A stretch of DNA of 60,395 bases from positions 1-60,395 of the forward strand of contig JAKAWJ010000008.1 in the NCBI GenBank assembly GCA_021817005.1, given 5' to 3'. This stretch comes from an archaeon (lineage in GTDB: Archaea; Thermoproteota; Thermoprotei_A; Marsarchaeales; Marsarchaeaceae). The notes below the pieces were generated by a model. That model was not told the origin of the DNA. It did no database searches and worked only from the letters and a program-made list of their open reading frames with translations. This document shows, in pieces, positions 33,867 to 41,890 of the stretch (positions are counted from its first letter, which is position 1; the number at the start of each line of letters is the position of its first letter). A program made the translations under genes and the position numbers.

Positions 33867-35468
33867 CTAATATGATGATGAGGATTCGGCATTAAGCACT
33901 TCCTTAAGTCTGCGAACAACTTCGTCTCTGCCCATCGAAGATATGTAGGGACCTAGGCGTGGGCCCGAGTCCCTCCCCAGTAGAGCCCTGTAGACTGCCC
34001 GGAACGTGGTCTTTGCGTCAATCCCAAGCGCCTTCGAACTCTGATATGCCGCGGATTGGTAATCTTCCTCGGTTTGTGCGCCAGAAAGCAGTTCGATAAC
34101 CTTGGCGATTATTTTCCTTTCCTCAGAGTCCAGATTGATTGGAGAGGGGGCAAGTCCATGATCACACCTCCAGTTGTCGGCGTACCCGATTCTGGCAATG
34201 AGATTTGACCGGTCTTCGTCATCGAGAGGCGAAATGCCATAATCCTTCAATTTTGACATGATGAACTCGGTTCTCCCTTCAGGGGGGGCTATCGTGCAGA
34301 GGTAAACCAGCAAATTGTAGGCAGGATGCGAAAACGCGCGAGGCGGTAGTTTCTGAAGAAGGGTGTATGCGTAGAGGGATTTTTTGTCGGGCTCTTCGCT
34401 CTTGTCTGAGGCTGGCCTGATACCGAAGTAAATGTCTTCCAGATTGTCTAGCTCCGCCATATATACGGGAATGTCCTCTTCGCCCACCTCCCTTGCTCCT
34501 TCAATTCTCTTCAGCATCAGGAGTCTGAGAGAAGCGGGTGAACCGTAACGCAACCACTGTCGGTGGGTGATTAGCTCTCCGCTGGACTTTGACATTTTGG
34601 TTCCTCCTTTATTGAGAAAGAGTTCGTACCGCGCATGGACGGGCGGCTCAGTCCCGAGCACCTCTCTACAAATTCTGTCATTTGATGCGATGGAGTCTGA
34701 CAGTTCTTTGCCATACGCCTCAAATGAAATGCCAAGAGCCGCCCATCTTACCGCGAACTCTGCCTTCCAAGGCAGTTTTCCTTCTCCTTCAGAAATTTTT
34801 CTTTCTCCATGATGACCGCAACCCGCAATGAATCGACCAGCGATTTCGCCGCCAACGCACTCGTATGTAATTTCGACAGCTTTCTTATCGTATGATGTAG
34901 CTAGAGTGGTATAAATGCGTCCACAGTTGTGGCAGACTGGCAAATAAGGTATCTGCTTCGTGAACTTTTCTTGTCTTGTCGTCTCCTGAATGATCGCTCC
35001 TACTTTCTCGCCATTGGCAAGTATCTTTTCGATTTGCACGTTGAGCCTGCCTGAACGGTACATTTCTGTACCAGATAGAAAGGTGAAATCCAGCTCAAGC
35101 TTCTCTAGACCCTCGAGCAGGAGGCCACTCATATGGGATCCATAGCTCTGATGGCAATTCCACGGGTCTGGGATCGAGCTCACTGGTCTCCCGAGATAGG
35201 CAGTTAACTCTTTGGGAGTGCCTTTGGGCACTTTCCGCAACCCGTCCTTGTCGTCCGAATATGCCACGTGCTCCGAGCGCAGGCCACGCTTTTCGAGTGC
35301 TAGTTTCACACCATACGAACGGACGGCGTCGGCTAGGCTGCCAATGTGAGGGAATCCTGATGCGCCGATGCCATTTTCGGTCCTGTAGAGCTTTGCATTG
35401 GGAAATCTAGTGACAACCTGACCTGCCAGACCATCCAACCAGAACTCTTTCTGGGATAGCGTGCACAT
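33867..35468 (-). CDS. lysK: Lysyl-tRNA synthetase, class I
   Basis: The class I LysRS found in many archaea and few bacteria, 533 aa. The HIGH-type motif is FPHIGSL (His41) and the KMSKS loop is GGTKMSKSSGELIT (about residue 290). The zinc-binding cysteines CHNCG and later CG-H-H are seen in the insertion. CSDDKDGLRKVP-like SDDKDGLRKVPKG is a hallmark of the family. The start is ATG 35468. The gene is divergent from the PAC2 chaperone gene across 143 nt. Confidence 0.95.
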   Translation of the reverse strand: MCTLSQKEFWLDGLAGQVVTRFPNAKLYRTENGIGASGFPHIGSLADAVRSYGVKLALEKRGLRSEHVAYSDDKDGLRKVPKGTPKELTAYLGRPVSSIPDPWNCHQSYGSHMSGLLLEGLEKLELDFTFLSGTEMYRSGRLNVQIEKILANGEKVGAIIQETTRQEKFTKQIPYLPVCHNCGRIYTTLATSYDKKAVEITYECVGGEIAGRFIAGCGHHGERKISEGEGKLPWKAEFAVRWAALGISFEAYGKELSDSIASNDRICREVLGTEPPVHARYELFLNKGGTKMSKSSGELITHRQWLRYGSPASLRLLMLKRIEGAREVGEEDIPVYMAELDNLEDIYFGIRPASDKSEEPDKKSLYAYTLLQKLPPRAFSHPAYNLLVYLCTIAPPEGRTEFIMSKLKDYGISPLDDEDRSNLIARIGYADNWRCDHGLAPSPINLDSEERKIIAKVIELLSGAQTEEDYQSAAYQSSKALGIDAKTTFRAVYRALLGRDSGPRLGPYISSMGRDEVVRRLKEVLNAESSSSY

Positions 35469-35571
35469 TCACTAACTGTTTACATGCCGGGCGCCCATAT
35501 AATAGCTTCATCGACACCAAATCTCCGGCCTTTAAGTTGTCTGATTTATCGGAGCAGTTAGCGTCGGCTTT

Positions 35572-35585
35572 GATTTATAACTCAC
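35572..35585 (+). promoter_or_regulatory. Promoter element of the PAC2-hsp20 operon
   Basis: GATTTATAACTCAC, followed by ACCCCC, contains a strong TATA box (TTTATAA) whose centre lies about 35 nt before TTG 35612. The identical 14 bases occur before the peroxiredoxin gene (37315-37328) at nearly the same distance from its start, and there too a C-rich run follows. Confidence 0.6.
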
Positions 35586-35611
35586 ACCCCCAGAATAAGT
35601 AAACAAGGGGG

Positions 35612-36400
35612 TTGACAGGAGCAGTGTCTACTGACGACGAAGAGAGCGATACGAGCGGCAATGACTTTGACATTAGATTTGTGGATGTGGGTAATGCGGC
35701 CAGCAAGGTGGCGGTTGGAATATTTGGTATGCCCGATGTAGGGCTTGTTGGTTCAATTTCTACTAGTTACCTGAGCTCAACCTTGGGTGCGAAAGAGGCA
35801 GCACAGGTAGCTTCAGATTATTTGCCTCCTCTCATGATCCTGCACAATGGTGAGCCAAAAGAAGTGGTAAGAATGTTTTCTTCTCCTCAGGCCAATATTC
35901 TCGTGGCGGAAACACCCATGCCTTCAGCGCTCACAGCGGCACTCGTGATAGAGTCTCTGAAATGGTTCCGCAATCACGGCGCGAGCGAAGTCTATTGCAT
36001 TGGAGGCGTCGCGGTTGAAGATAGAGTAGACATCGAAAAGCCTGAAGTGTATGTAGTTAGTACGAGCGCCCAGAGACGCGTCGAACTTAGACAGCGGGGG
36101 CTCAATGTAATGGACGAAGGCGTTGTAGCGGGTCCGTTCGCCGTAGTTATGAGGGAAGCATTGAAGATGGGTTTGACGAACACGCTCATCCTATCCCAGG
36201 CGTTTCAGAATCTTCCTGACCCTGAATCCGCGCTGGCGGCGCTTGAAGCCTTAACAAAGGCTGGCGGTCCCCGGGTGGATCTGGACCCATTAAGGAAGAT
36301 GAGCGACCAGATTAAACTGAAGTCAAAAGAGTTGATACAGAAAGCCAAAGAAGTCGACAGCGGTCAGAAGGAGGCCAACGTACCGTTGATGTACGGGTGA
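35612..36400 (+). CDS. PAC2-family proteasome assembly chaperone (PbaA-like)
   Basis: A 262-aa PAC2 protein. KVAVGIFGMPDVGLVGSIS begins the fold, followed by LPPLMILHNGEP and the long LVIESLKWFRNHGASEVYCIGGV region. The extreme C-terminus is L-M-Y-G, so the last three residues (Met-Tyr-Gly) form an HbYX motif, the tail that docks into proteasome alpha rings. This supports a role in 20S assembly or gate regulation in the cytoplasm. The start is TTG 35612 with a strong TATA box 35 nt upstream. hsp20 follows after 7 nt, so a protein-quality-control operon is likely. Confidence 0.85.
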   Translation: MTGAVSTDDEESDTSGNDFDIRFVDVGNAASKVAVGIFGMPDVGLVGSISTSYLSSTLGAKEAAQVASDYLPPLMILHNGEPKEVVRMFSSPQANILVAETPMPSALTAALVIESLKWFRNHGASEVYCIGGVAVEDRVDIEKPEVYVVSTSAQRRVELRQRGLNVMDEGVVAGPFAVVMREALKMGLTNTLILSQAFQNLPDPESALAALEALTKAGGPRVDLDPLRKMSDQIKLKSKELIQKAKEVDSGQKEANVPLMYG

Positions 36401-36407
36401 TGAGACC

Positions 36408-36872
36408 ATGGGCAGGCGCCGCAGTATTCAGGATATTTTCGATGACCTAGATGAGGATTGGCAGACGGACGAAATTTTTGAGTATATGGGAGAGATTCTT
36501 GATGACGTGTCACGGGCTCACCACAACGCGATACTTGGTCTGTTGGAGTCGTGTGCGATTCATCGTCCGGCCTACGAAGTTGAGAGTACGAATTCGGGTT
36601 ACAGGATCACGATAGATTTGCCCTATACCCGGCCGGAAGATATAAACATACATTTAAGAGAAAATGTTCTTTTCGTTACTGCGGTCACCCAGAAGCAAGT
36701 TAGGGACAGAGCAATGGAATTCCGCCTAGTGCTTCCGCTTTCAAGACCCGTAATAAAGGACGCGAGCCGCGCGAGGTTTGTAAACGGAAAACTCAGGATT
36801 GAGCTTGCCGTTAGTCCTAAAGAGACCCACTTGTCTGCGGGCAGACTTCGGAAGCGTTACTTGACTAGTTAA
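36408..36872 (+). CDS. hsp20: Small heat-shock protein (Hsp20/alpha-crystallin)
   Basis: A 154-aa ATP-independent chaperone. An acidic, helical N-terminal part (IFDDLDEDWQTDEIFEYM) precedes the alpha-crystallin domain (about 63-145): YRITIDLPYTRPEDINIHL, VLFVTAV and the late FVNGKLRIEL strand. The usual I-x-I oligomerisation motif is not obvious in the short basic tail (GRLRKRYLTS). It lies 7 nt behind the PAC2 gene and shares its promoter. It is convergent with a small basic-protein gene. Confidence 0.87.
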   Translation: MGRRRSIQDIFDDLDEDWQTDEIFEYMGEILDDVSRAHHNAILGLLESCAIHRPAYEVESTNSGYRITIDLPYTRPEDINIHLRENVLFVTAVTQKQVRDRAMEFRLVLPLSRPVIKDASRARFVNGKLRIELAVSPKETHLSAGRLRKRYLTS

Positions 36873-36881
36873 GAACTCAGT

Positions 36882-37052
36882 TTAGTTTATCGGACGAGCT
36901 AACGTAATTCCGTGGTTCAGCATCTTTGTAAGAGCAGCAACCAAGGCCCTTGCCTTCTGTCTTCTTTCTATTCTACTTTTGTAAGCCGCCTTGGCCTTCA
37001 AGCTTCTGCGACTCACGAACCTACCCTTCTTGTCCCTGCCGTAAACCCTCAA
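36882..37052 (-). CDS. Small basic protein (56 aa)
   Basis: The minus strand carries a 56-codon frame from TTG 37052 to TAA 36882-36884, directly after an in-frame TAG, so the start is fixed near this point. The peptide opens RVYGRDKKGRFVSRR, continues SLKAKAAYKSRIERRQKARA, then a hydrophobic helix LVAALTKML, and ends ITLARPIN. About one third of residues are Lys or Arg. A strong AATTAATTAAC box lies about 40 nt upstream. It looks like a small nucleic-acid-binding or ribosome-associated protein. I do not recognise a named family. It converges on hsp20 with 9 nt between stops. Confidence 0.6.
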   Translation of the reverse strand: MRVYGRDKKGRFVSRRSLKAKAAYKSRIERRQKARALVAALTKMLNHGITLARPIN

Positions 37053-37314
37053 TGTCTACACCAATACGCTGCATTGCCCAGTCCAGTTAATTAATTTTAC
37101 CCCAGAAGATTGGATTGAGAAATACGGCGGATCTGTCATGTCAAGCCCCAGCCGAAGTCGGAAAGCAGGCATAAGTCAAGTCGGGTGGGCCAATCTGGCA
37201 AACCAAGCCTTTAGGGAGGCAGCAACTGGCTGAATCTTTCCGAAAAAGAGGCTCACGGCCTCTGAAAATGTCGCACGGCCGGGGAGGTATTGACCCAAGG
37301 GTACTGGCACTTGC
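37053..37314. other. Intergenic stretch before peroxiredoxin
   Basis: Apart from the promoter of the small basic gene (TTAATTAA near 37086-37093) I see one short hairpin (GAGGC at 37249-37253 with GCCTC at 37258-37262) and no coding frame. Confidence 0.4.
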
Positions 37315-37328
37315 GATTTATAACTCAC
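37315..37328 (+). promoter_or_regulatory. Promoter element of the peroxiredoxin gene
   Basis: GATTTATAACTCAC, followed by CCTCCC, repeats exactly the 14 bases found before the PAC2-hsp20 operon. The TATA core TTTATAA is centred about 37 nt before TTG 37357. Confidence 0.6.
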
Positions 37329-37356
37329 CCTCCCGCATAGGAAACGGTGTTATTGG

Positions 37357-37830
37357 TTGGTGGACACTGGCCAGCATGTTCCCGAAGTAAAGTTAGTCGA
37401 CACTGAAAGGAAGCAAGTTGATCTTGCTTCTCTAGCGAAGGGAAAGAAGACAGTTATCGCATTCTTTCCTGCTGCCTTCACTGGAGTGTGCACAAAGGAA
37501 ATGTGCACCTTTCGTGATGGCATCTCCAATCTAAATTCGCTCGGGGCAAACGTGGTTGCAATAAGTGTTGACTCTCCTTTCAGTAACAAAACATTCAAGG
37601 AGCAGAACAAGCTCCAGTTTGCTGTGCTAAGTGATTATTCGAGAGATGCTACAAGAGCTTTCGGTGTCGAGTTGCCTGACTTCGCGGGTTTGCCCGGGTA
37701 TGTGGCAGCGAAGCGAGCTGTGTTCGTTACAGACAGTAGCGGCATTATCAGGTGGAAGTGGATCTCAGACAACCCGGGCTTGGAACCTGATTACGCTCAG
37801 ATTAACGCGGAACTCGGGAAAATTCGGTGA
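37357..37830 (+). CDS. Peroxiredoxin (AhpC/BCP type)
   Basis: A 157-aa thiol peroxidase that reduces peroxides. The peroxidatic cysteine is Cys45 in FFPAAFTGVCTKEMCTF, with a second cysteine five residues on (Cys50), as in atypical two-cysteine BCP-type enzymes. VVAISVDSPFSNKTF and the late RAVFVTDSSGIIRWKW are typical. The start is TTG 37357 below a strong TATA box. It probably works with the thioredoxin encoded at 38644; the two are separated by a decayed transporter gene. Confidence 0.9.
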   Translation: MVDTGQHVPEVKLVDTERKQVDLASLAKGKKTVIAFFPAAFTGVCTKEMCTFRDGISNLNSLGANVVAISVDSPFSNKTFKEQNKLQFAVLSDYSRDATRAFGVELPDFAGLPGYVAAKRAVFVTDSSGIIRWKWISDNPGLEPDYAQINAELGKIR

Positions 37831-38053
37831 GACGGATATCGCCCCAATTTTTAGATGAGGTGGATTGTGCGAGAGCATCCAGATAGTATTAAACACAATT
37901 GAGGAGCAGCTAGTAAGCGCCAGTCTCTTAATTCGAAATGTTTCGCGGTACGGAGCTCATCACTCCCCTCCGAGCTGAAAGCCGCTTGCCGAGTCGCACT
38001 CAGAAACACGGAATTTGATAAAACATCTTACGAGAATTCCGTGGGCGTAAAAA

Positions 38054-38520
38054 GCGCTCATCATTGGGGCCTTCTGTCCACAAATGGCACAAGGAACAGT
38101 TGTAACCGACCTGTCGCTCTTTCTTGTTATAATCCGGGGGCTTTCTGCCGTCTTCGTCAGGCTGGAATTTGCTTTGGAAGGCATGTTTACCATGCTGCTC
38201 TGCGTACGCTTGGAATTCTTTCTGAAAGATACAGGAGGAGAAAGTTCGCAGTTGCGGGGAGTCTTATCTTCGGGGTTTCTGTAGCAGTACTTGCTCTTAC
38301 GAAATCTGAACCAATACTGCTTCCTGTTGCGGTTCTTGGCGGAGCTAGCGACGCAGAGTTTACCGCGTCCATCGCAGCATTGCTCGCAGATACGGCGGGT
38401 ATTGGAGAAAGGAAGTCTTCTTTTCTGTTGCATCGTTTGCGCATTGGTTGGGATTCGCCCGAGCTGGTTTGTTGCTCACACCTCTAGCCAGCTTGCAGCC
38501 ATTGCTTTTGCCCGGGAGCA
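38054..38520 (+). pseudogene. Decayed major-facilitator (MFS) transporter
   Basis: Transporter-like peptide runs through all three frames in turn. First comes ALIIGAFCPQMAQGTVVTDL and its continuation to about 38209. The frame then shifts to RLGILSERYRRRKFAVAGS, the MFS loop 2-3 signature, with two further helices and IAALLADTAG-GERKSSF to about 38425. A last shift gives SFAHWLGFARAGLLLTPLASL to about 38510. No start or complete 12-helix protein can be assembled, so the gene is broken by at least two frameshifts and truncated at both ends. Sequencing error could explain single shifts but not the missing halves. Confidence 0.6.
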
Positions 38521-38603
38521 GTAGTAGGGTGGGGCATGCCCGAATTCACGCCTGTGGAGACAGCTCTTGCGGGCTACCTCTCAAGACGGGGACCAGCCCC
38601 GGG

Positions 38604-38618
38604 TCCCTGAGACAGGGA
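38604..38618 (+). other. Hairpin before the thioredoxin gene
   Basis: TCCCTG-AGA-CAGGGA is a perfect 6-bp stem with a 3-nt loop, 26 nt before the thioredoxin ATG. An outer CCCCG/CGGGG pair (38597-38601 with 38634-38638) could extend it. It may end decayed upstream transcription or fold in the leader. Confidence 0.4.
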
Positions 38619-38643
38619 TCTCCGGTTCTTTAGCGGGGAGAGA

Positions 38644-39066
38644 ATGTCAGCCTCAGGAACCGTTAAGTCACGTTCCAAGCCTGAACAAACTTTATATCGG
38701 AATGCCGCTGCCCCCACGTTCGTGTCAAGGATTCTCCCGCTTAATGAGCAGAACTTCGACAGGTTTTTGAAATCCTCAAATCTTCCGCTGTTGGTGGACT
38801 TCTGGGGTAACTGGTGCGCTCCGTGCAGAAGGCTCGACACGCTTCTTGAAGATTTGAGCCGGCGTTATGCGGGTAAGGTCACATTCACAAAGGTGGATGT
38901 CGACACAGCCCCTTCGATAGCCAGCCGGTATGATGTGTTGAGCTTGCCCACAGTAATGGTATTCGTAAATGGGGCGGCGTATGAGCGAGTGGTTGGCTAC
39001 AGAGAAGAAGAGGCGTACACGCGGCTCCTAAATTCTGCTACGTCGTCTCTTGGGCCGCGGCGATAG
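38644..39066 (+). CDS. trxA: Thioredoxin
   Basis: A 140-aa thioredoxin. The active site is WCAPC (Cys58 and Cys61) after LLVDFWGN. The cis-proline loop VLSLPTVMVF is present. An N-terminal extension of about 30 residues, polar and basic, precedes the fold (NEQNFDRFLKSS starts it); whether it is translated is uncertain because no second start is obvious. It is a general disulfide reductase, with the peroxiredoxin as a likely client. The acyl-CoA dehydrogenase gene follows after 3 nt. Confidence 0.9.
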   Translation: MSASGTVKSRSKPEQTLYRNAAAPTFVSRILPLNEQNFDRFLKSSNLPLLVDFWGNWCAPCRRLDTLLEDLSRRYAGKVTFTKVDVDTAPSIASRYDVLSLPTVMVFVNGAAYERVVGYREEEAYTRLLNSATSSLGPRR

Positions 39067-39069
39067 CAG

Positions 39070-40233
39070 TTGGTCGATTTCGCATTTTCCAAAGAGCACG
39101 AGATATTTAGGGAGACTGTAACCGAGTTCGCCAAGCGCGAGCTTACTCGCGAAAAGGTAAAGAAGTGGGACAGAGACTCAAGATTCACGCCTGAGCTATA
39201 CGAGGCGCTTGCTAAGGCTGGCCTCTCAGGGATAAATCTCCCCGAGGACTGTGGTGGACAAGGCGCGGACTCTGTCACGACCGGTATTGCCGTGGAGGAA
39301 CTCGCGAAATACGACTTCAACGTTGCAAACCTCATCATAATTGACAACATACTTTCGGGAGGAATAATCGCTGGCTACGCCAGTGACCACCTCCGTAAAG
39401 GAATCTTACCGGACGTAGCTGCCGGCAAGATTCATCTTGGGATTGCGCTCACTGAGCCGCATACCGGCTCGGATGCGGCGAACATCAAGACGGTCGCGTC
39501 TAGAGAAGGCGACAGCTATACTTTGAACGGGGAGAAGGCCTCGATAAGCATGATCGGGGTTGCGTCATACTTCTCTTTGTTTGCCAAGACTCAACCTGAG
39601 AAAGGGGCTAGGGGAGTCAGCGCATTCCTACTGCCCATTGACACCGAGGGAGTTGAGACTTACTCGTTTGATGATTTTGGATATCGTCCTCTTAGACGCG
39701 GCGGAATAATCCTAAGAAACGTCAGATTACCTCAGGAGAATCTTATGGGAAAAGAAAACGAAGGATTCAAGATTGTAATGCGTCAGTTTGATTACTCCAA
39801 AACTTTACTAGCACTTACGTGCATTGGAGCTGCGCTTGCAGCCCTAGACGATGCTGTGCATTATGCAAAGAACAGAATGGCCTTCGGTTCGCCAATTCTG
39901 AAATTTGAAGGCATTCAGTTCAGGCTCGTCGAACATTATACAAGACTGGAGGCGGCTCGGCTCCTCTGTTACAAGGGATTATGGCTTCGGGATAAAGGAC
40001 TGCCGTTTACAAAAGAGGCAGCGATGGTGAAGTGGTGGGTCCCGAAGATTGCGGTTGAGGCGATACACGACTCTTTGCTCACGATTGGGAACCCTGCATA
40101 CACTACTGAATACCCTCAGGAGAAGAGGCTTCGAGATGTTATGGGTATAGAGATCGGGGACGGTACAGCTGAAGTTCAAAAGACAGTAGTGGCGAGGGAG
40201 CTGTTTGGCAGAGAGTTCATCCCATATAAATAA
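39070..40233 (+). CDS. Acyl-CoA dehydrogenase
   Basis: A 387-aa FAD enzyme that desaturates an acyl-CoA thioester. It has the three-part fold: N-terminal helices (ETVTEFAKRELTREKV), the central beta domain with IALTEPHTGSDAANIKT, and the C-terminal helices with RMAFGSPILKFEGIQFRLV and the late GTAEVQKTVVARELFG. The usual catalytic glutamate near position 370 (short-chain type) lies in IGDGTAEVQ or the preceding EYPQEKRLRDVMGIEIG region. The start is TTG 39070, 3 nt after the thioredoxin stop, so both may be in one mRNA. Its electrons would pass to an ETF not found here. It may act with the thiolase/DUF35 operon at 43-46 kb. Confidence 0.93.
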   Translation: MVDFAFSKEHEIFRETVTEFAKRELTREKVKKWDRDSRFTPELYEALAKAGLSGINLPEDCGGQGADSVTTGIAVEELAKYDFNVANLIIIDNILSGGIIAGYASDHLRKGILPDVAAGKIHLGIALTEPHTGSDAANIKTVASREGDSYTLNGEKASISMIGVASYFSLFAKTQPEKGARGVSAFLLPIDTEGVETYSFDDFGYRPLRRGGIILRNVRLPQENLMGKENEGFKIVMRQFDYSKTLLALTCIGAALAALDDAVHYAKNRMAFGSPILKFEGIQFRLVEHYTRLEAARLLCYKGLWLRDKGLPFTKEAAMVKWWVPKIAVEAIHDSLLTIGNPAYTTEYPQEKRLRDVMGIEIGDGTAEVQKTVVARELFGREFIPYK

Positions 40234-40374
40234 AGTTTAGCAGAACCTTGGAGCTACCTTTCGGTTCTGTTCGGAGCTGGTGGCAGCTTGGTTCAGTGGG
40301 CAGCAAAGGAAGCAAAATTCATGTTTATTCTTGGGCCGAGTGATTTTGGTCAAATCTTGGATGAGTTATCCTGA

Positions 40375-40794
40375 CTAATGGCGACATTTACCGTTCTCCC
40401 TTAGCCAGAGTCGGAAGGCTTCGAGCGTGTCCTCGTAAGCCGAGTCGAGTGGAGATGGCTTCTCCGGAACGTTACCACGGTTACGCTCTTCGCCGTAAAA
40501 CTCCTTGGTTGCACTTGCTGAGGCACATCTTCGCGCCCTGAGTAGCCAGTCACGGTACCTACCAAGCAGACCCGAAACCAGTTTCTCCGAAACCCCAGGC
40601 AGGGTCTCCTTTATCGAAGCTTGGACGGATTTGGCGCCCAAGTAATCTTCAGCCAGTTTGAGACTTTCAGGGCTACATGCCGCTCGACCGAGCTCCACCA
40701 AATCAACCTCAACCTCAACCTCAACCTCAATATGGCCACCTGCCTTATTACTTGATTGATTTTTATTTAAAACCTCAACTTGCGCAGACTGCAA
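40375..40794 (-). CDS. Hypothetical protein with N-terminal EVEVEVEV repeat
   Basis: The frame from TTG 40794 gives 139 aa. Residues 23-30 are EV repeated four times, encoded by four GAGGTT hexamers. The rest (LAEDYLGAKSVQASIKE, LPGVSEKLVSGLLGRYRDWLL, and the final DTLEAFRLWLRENGK) is helical. The last helix resembles the N-terminal arm of tyrosine recombinases, but no catalytic domain follows. A TTTTAAATA box at about 40757-40765 would place transcription start downstream of TTG 40794, so the true start may be TTG 40701 or the GTG next to it. In that case the hexamer repeat would lie in the leader. No family is recognised. Confidence 0.5.
   Translation of the reverse strand: MQSAQVEVLNKNQSSNKAGGHIEVEVEVEVDLVELGRAACSPESLKLAEDYLGAKSVQASIKETLPGVSEKLVSGLLGRYRDWLLRARRCASASATKEFYGEERNRGNVPEKPSPLDSAYEDTLEAFRLWLRENGKCRH
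40705..40728 (-). repeat. Tandem hexanucleotide repeat (GAGGTT)x4
   Basis: The minus strand reads GAGGTT four times in direct tandem (plus strand AACCTC). The GAGG words resemble Shine-Dalgarno sequences, and TTG/GTG start candidates follow within 10 nt. Length changes by one unit would keep the reading frame. Confidence 0.85.
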
Positions 40795-41611
40795 AATAAT
40801 TAAAGGATGTAAGCGATCTCAAATCAGTTCCATCTTAACGCTCTGGACATGTTACCTTCTGTTACTTGTGTGTTCAACTGCTGGTCGCTGGTCGCTAACA
40901 ACCAGAAAGGCGACAAGTGATGGCTTGGCTCAAAGGTCTAAATTCCCTTGAATGCCCAGCTCTAGCTCCGACCCGCTAACTGATGATTGGGTAGCCGTAC
41001 AACTCAGTGCGCGGCATTTTCATCCGTCCTTTATTCTTCCTTTTCAGGATCCGCCCGGACCCACCTAGCGGGGCTTACTGCTCAAGGGTGAGTCACATTA
41101 CGCTAAGGAGGGGCGTCAGGGGGAGCCATGCCTTGCCACCGGGCGCCTTTACAAAACGGTGGGTGCATGTTTCACCATTTCTGGTATTTGTTTGCTAGCA
41201 GAAATTACCTGGGCGGGGAGCTTCAAGAACTGTCTTCGCCCAACCCTCTGGTCTAGGAGGTCCGGCCGTTCAGTAGCGGAATCGGAAAGCGAGAATTCGA
41301 AACCTGACCTCTGTGCGGCGGGAAGGACAGATGACGCTCTACGGATTCTTGGCACTATGTGTCATAATGTAGATTGGATACTGCCAGCAACACCTACCGG
41401 ACCTGTCGCATGACTTTCTTGTCAGGTATCTCAAATAAGCAATCTACAAGAGTTCATAGCTATCGAGGGCGCAGGCGTCGCGCTTACGCTTGAGGCTAGC
41501 TCGATTATGGACTTCTCGTAAGGTGGATACTTAAGCACGTGAGAAGACCGCCCCCAGAGGGTTAAGAGTGAAGGCTCATTAGGCCACTGCCATTTACAGG
41601 ACCTGCGCACT
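40795..41611. other. 817-bp stretch without a clear gene
   Basis: The stretch is AT-rich to about 41040 and GC-rich from 41040 to 41400. A minus-strand frame at 41149-41355 ends with RRQFLKLPAQVISASKQIPEM, which has protein-like composition, but has no promoter and no known family. The GC-rich part (for example 41220-41300) could be a structured RNA, yet I could not match it to RNase P, SRP RNA or tRNA consensus elements. Confidence 0.4.
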
Positions 41612-41890
41612 ATGCCGATTGACAGAGACCAATGGAATAGGGGGGAGGATCGGGCCCCGATGAGTTCAAGGGTATACGAGTTCTTGAACGCAAACAGAGA
41701 TCAGGCGTTCACCCTGAACGAAATCGTGGTGGCTCTAGCGCAGAAAGCGCTTAAGGAGAGTCCAGCTAGCCCGGGGGTTGACAAGTCAGAAATTGTCATA
41801 GCGTTGCACGAACTAGAGACTGCAGGCAAAGCGAGAGCAAAGGTCGTGAAAGAGTTCAGTAAAGAGACGGTCTATTTTGCGTCGATATAA
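41612..41890 (+). CDS. Small winged-helix-like protein (92 aa)
   Basis: A 92-residue protein with the pattern helix (SSRVYEFLNANRDQAF), helix (LNEIVVALAQKALKES), helix (VDKSEIVIALHELETAG), then a beta wing (KARAKVVKEFSKETVYFASI). This order is typical of a compact winged helix, so it may bind DNA or serve as a subunit of a regulator. The ATG at 41612 is supported by the acidic-basic start and by the lack of earlier starts. It stands alone, convergent with cofD. No specific family is recognised. Confidence 0.65.
   Translation: MPIDRDQWNRGEDRAPMSSRVYEFLNANRDQAFTLNEIVVALAQKALKESPASPGVDKSEIVIALHELETAGKARAKVVKEFSKETVYFASI

Noticed and set aside
36398-36412. TGATGA before hsp20 considered as a C/D-box RNA
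   Set aside because: It is the PAC2 stop region, and no D box at suitable spacing follows.
40705-40728. Tandem AACCTC repeat considered as a CRISPR or attachment site
   Set aside because: The unit is 6 bp without spacers, and no cas genes, integrase domain or tRNA are present.
41220-41260. GGAGGTCCGGCC, similar to the start of the RNase P RNA conserved region
   Set aside because: The expected AAAG before GTCC and the downstream ACAGA conserved element are missing.
41280-41300. tRNA-like T-arm word GAATTCGAAACC
   Set aside because: No matching acceptor stem, D-arm or anticodon arm could be drawn around it, so it is not a tRNA.
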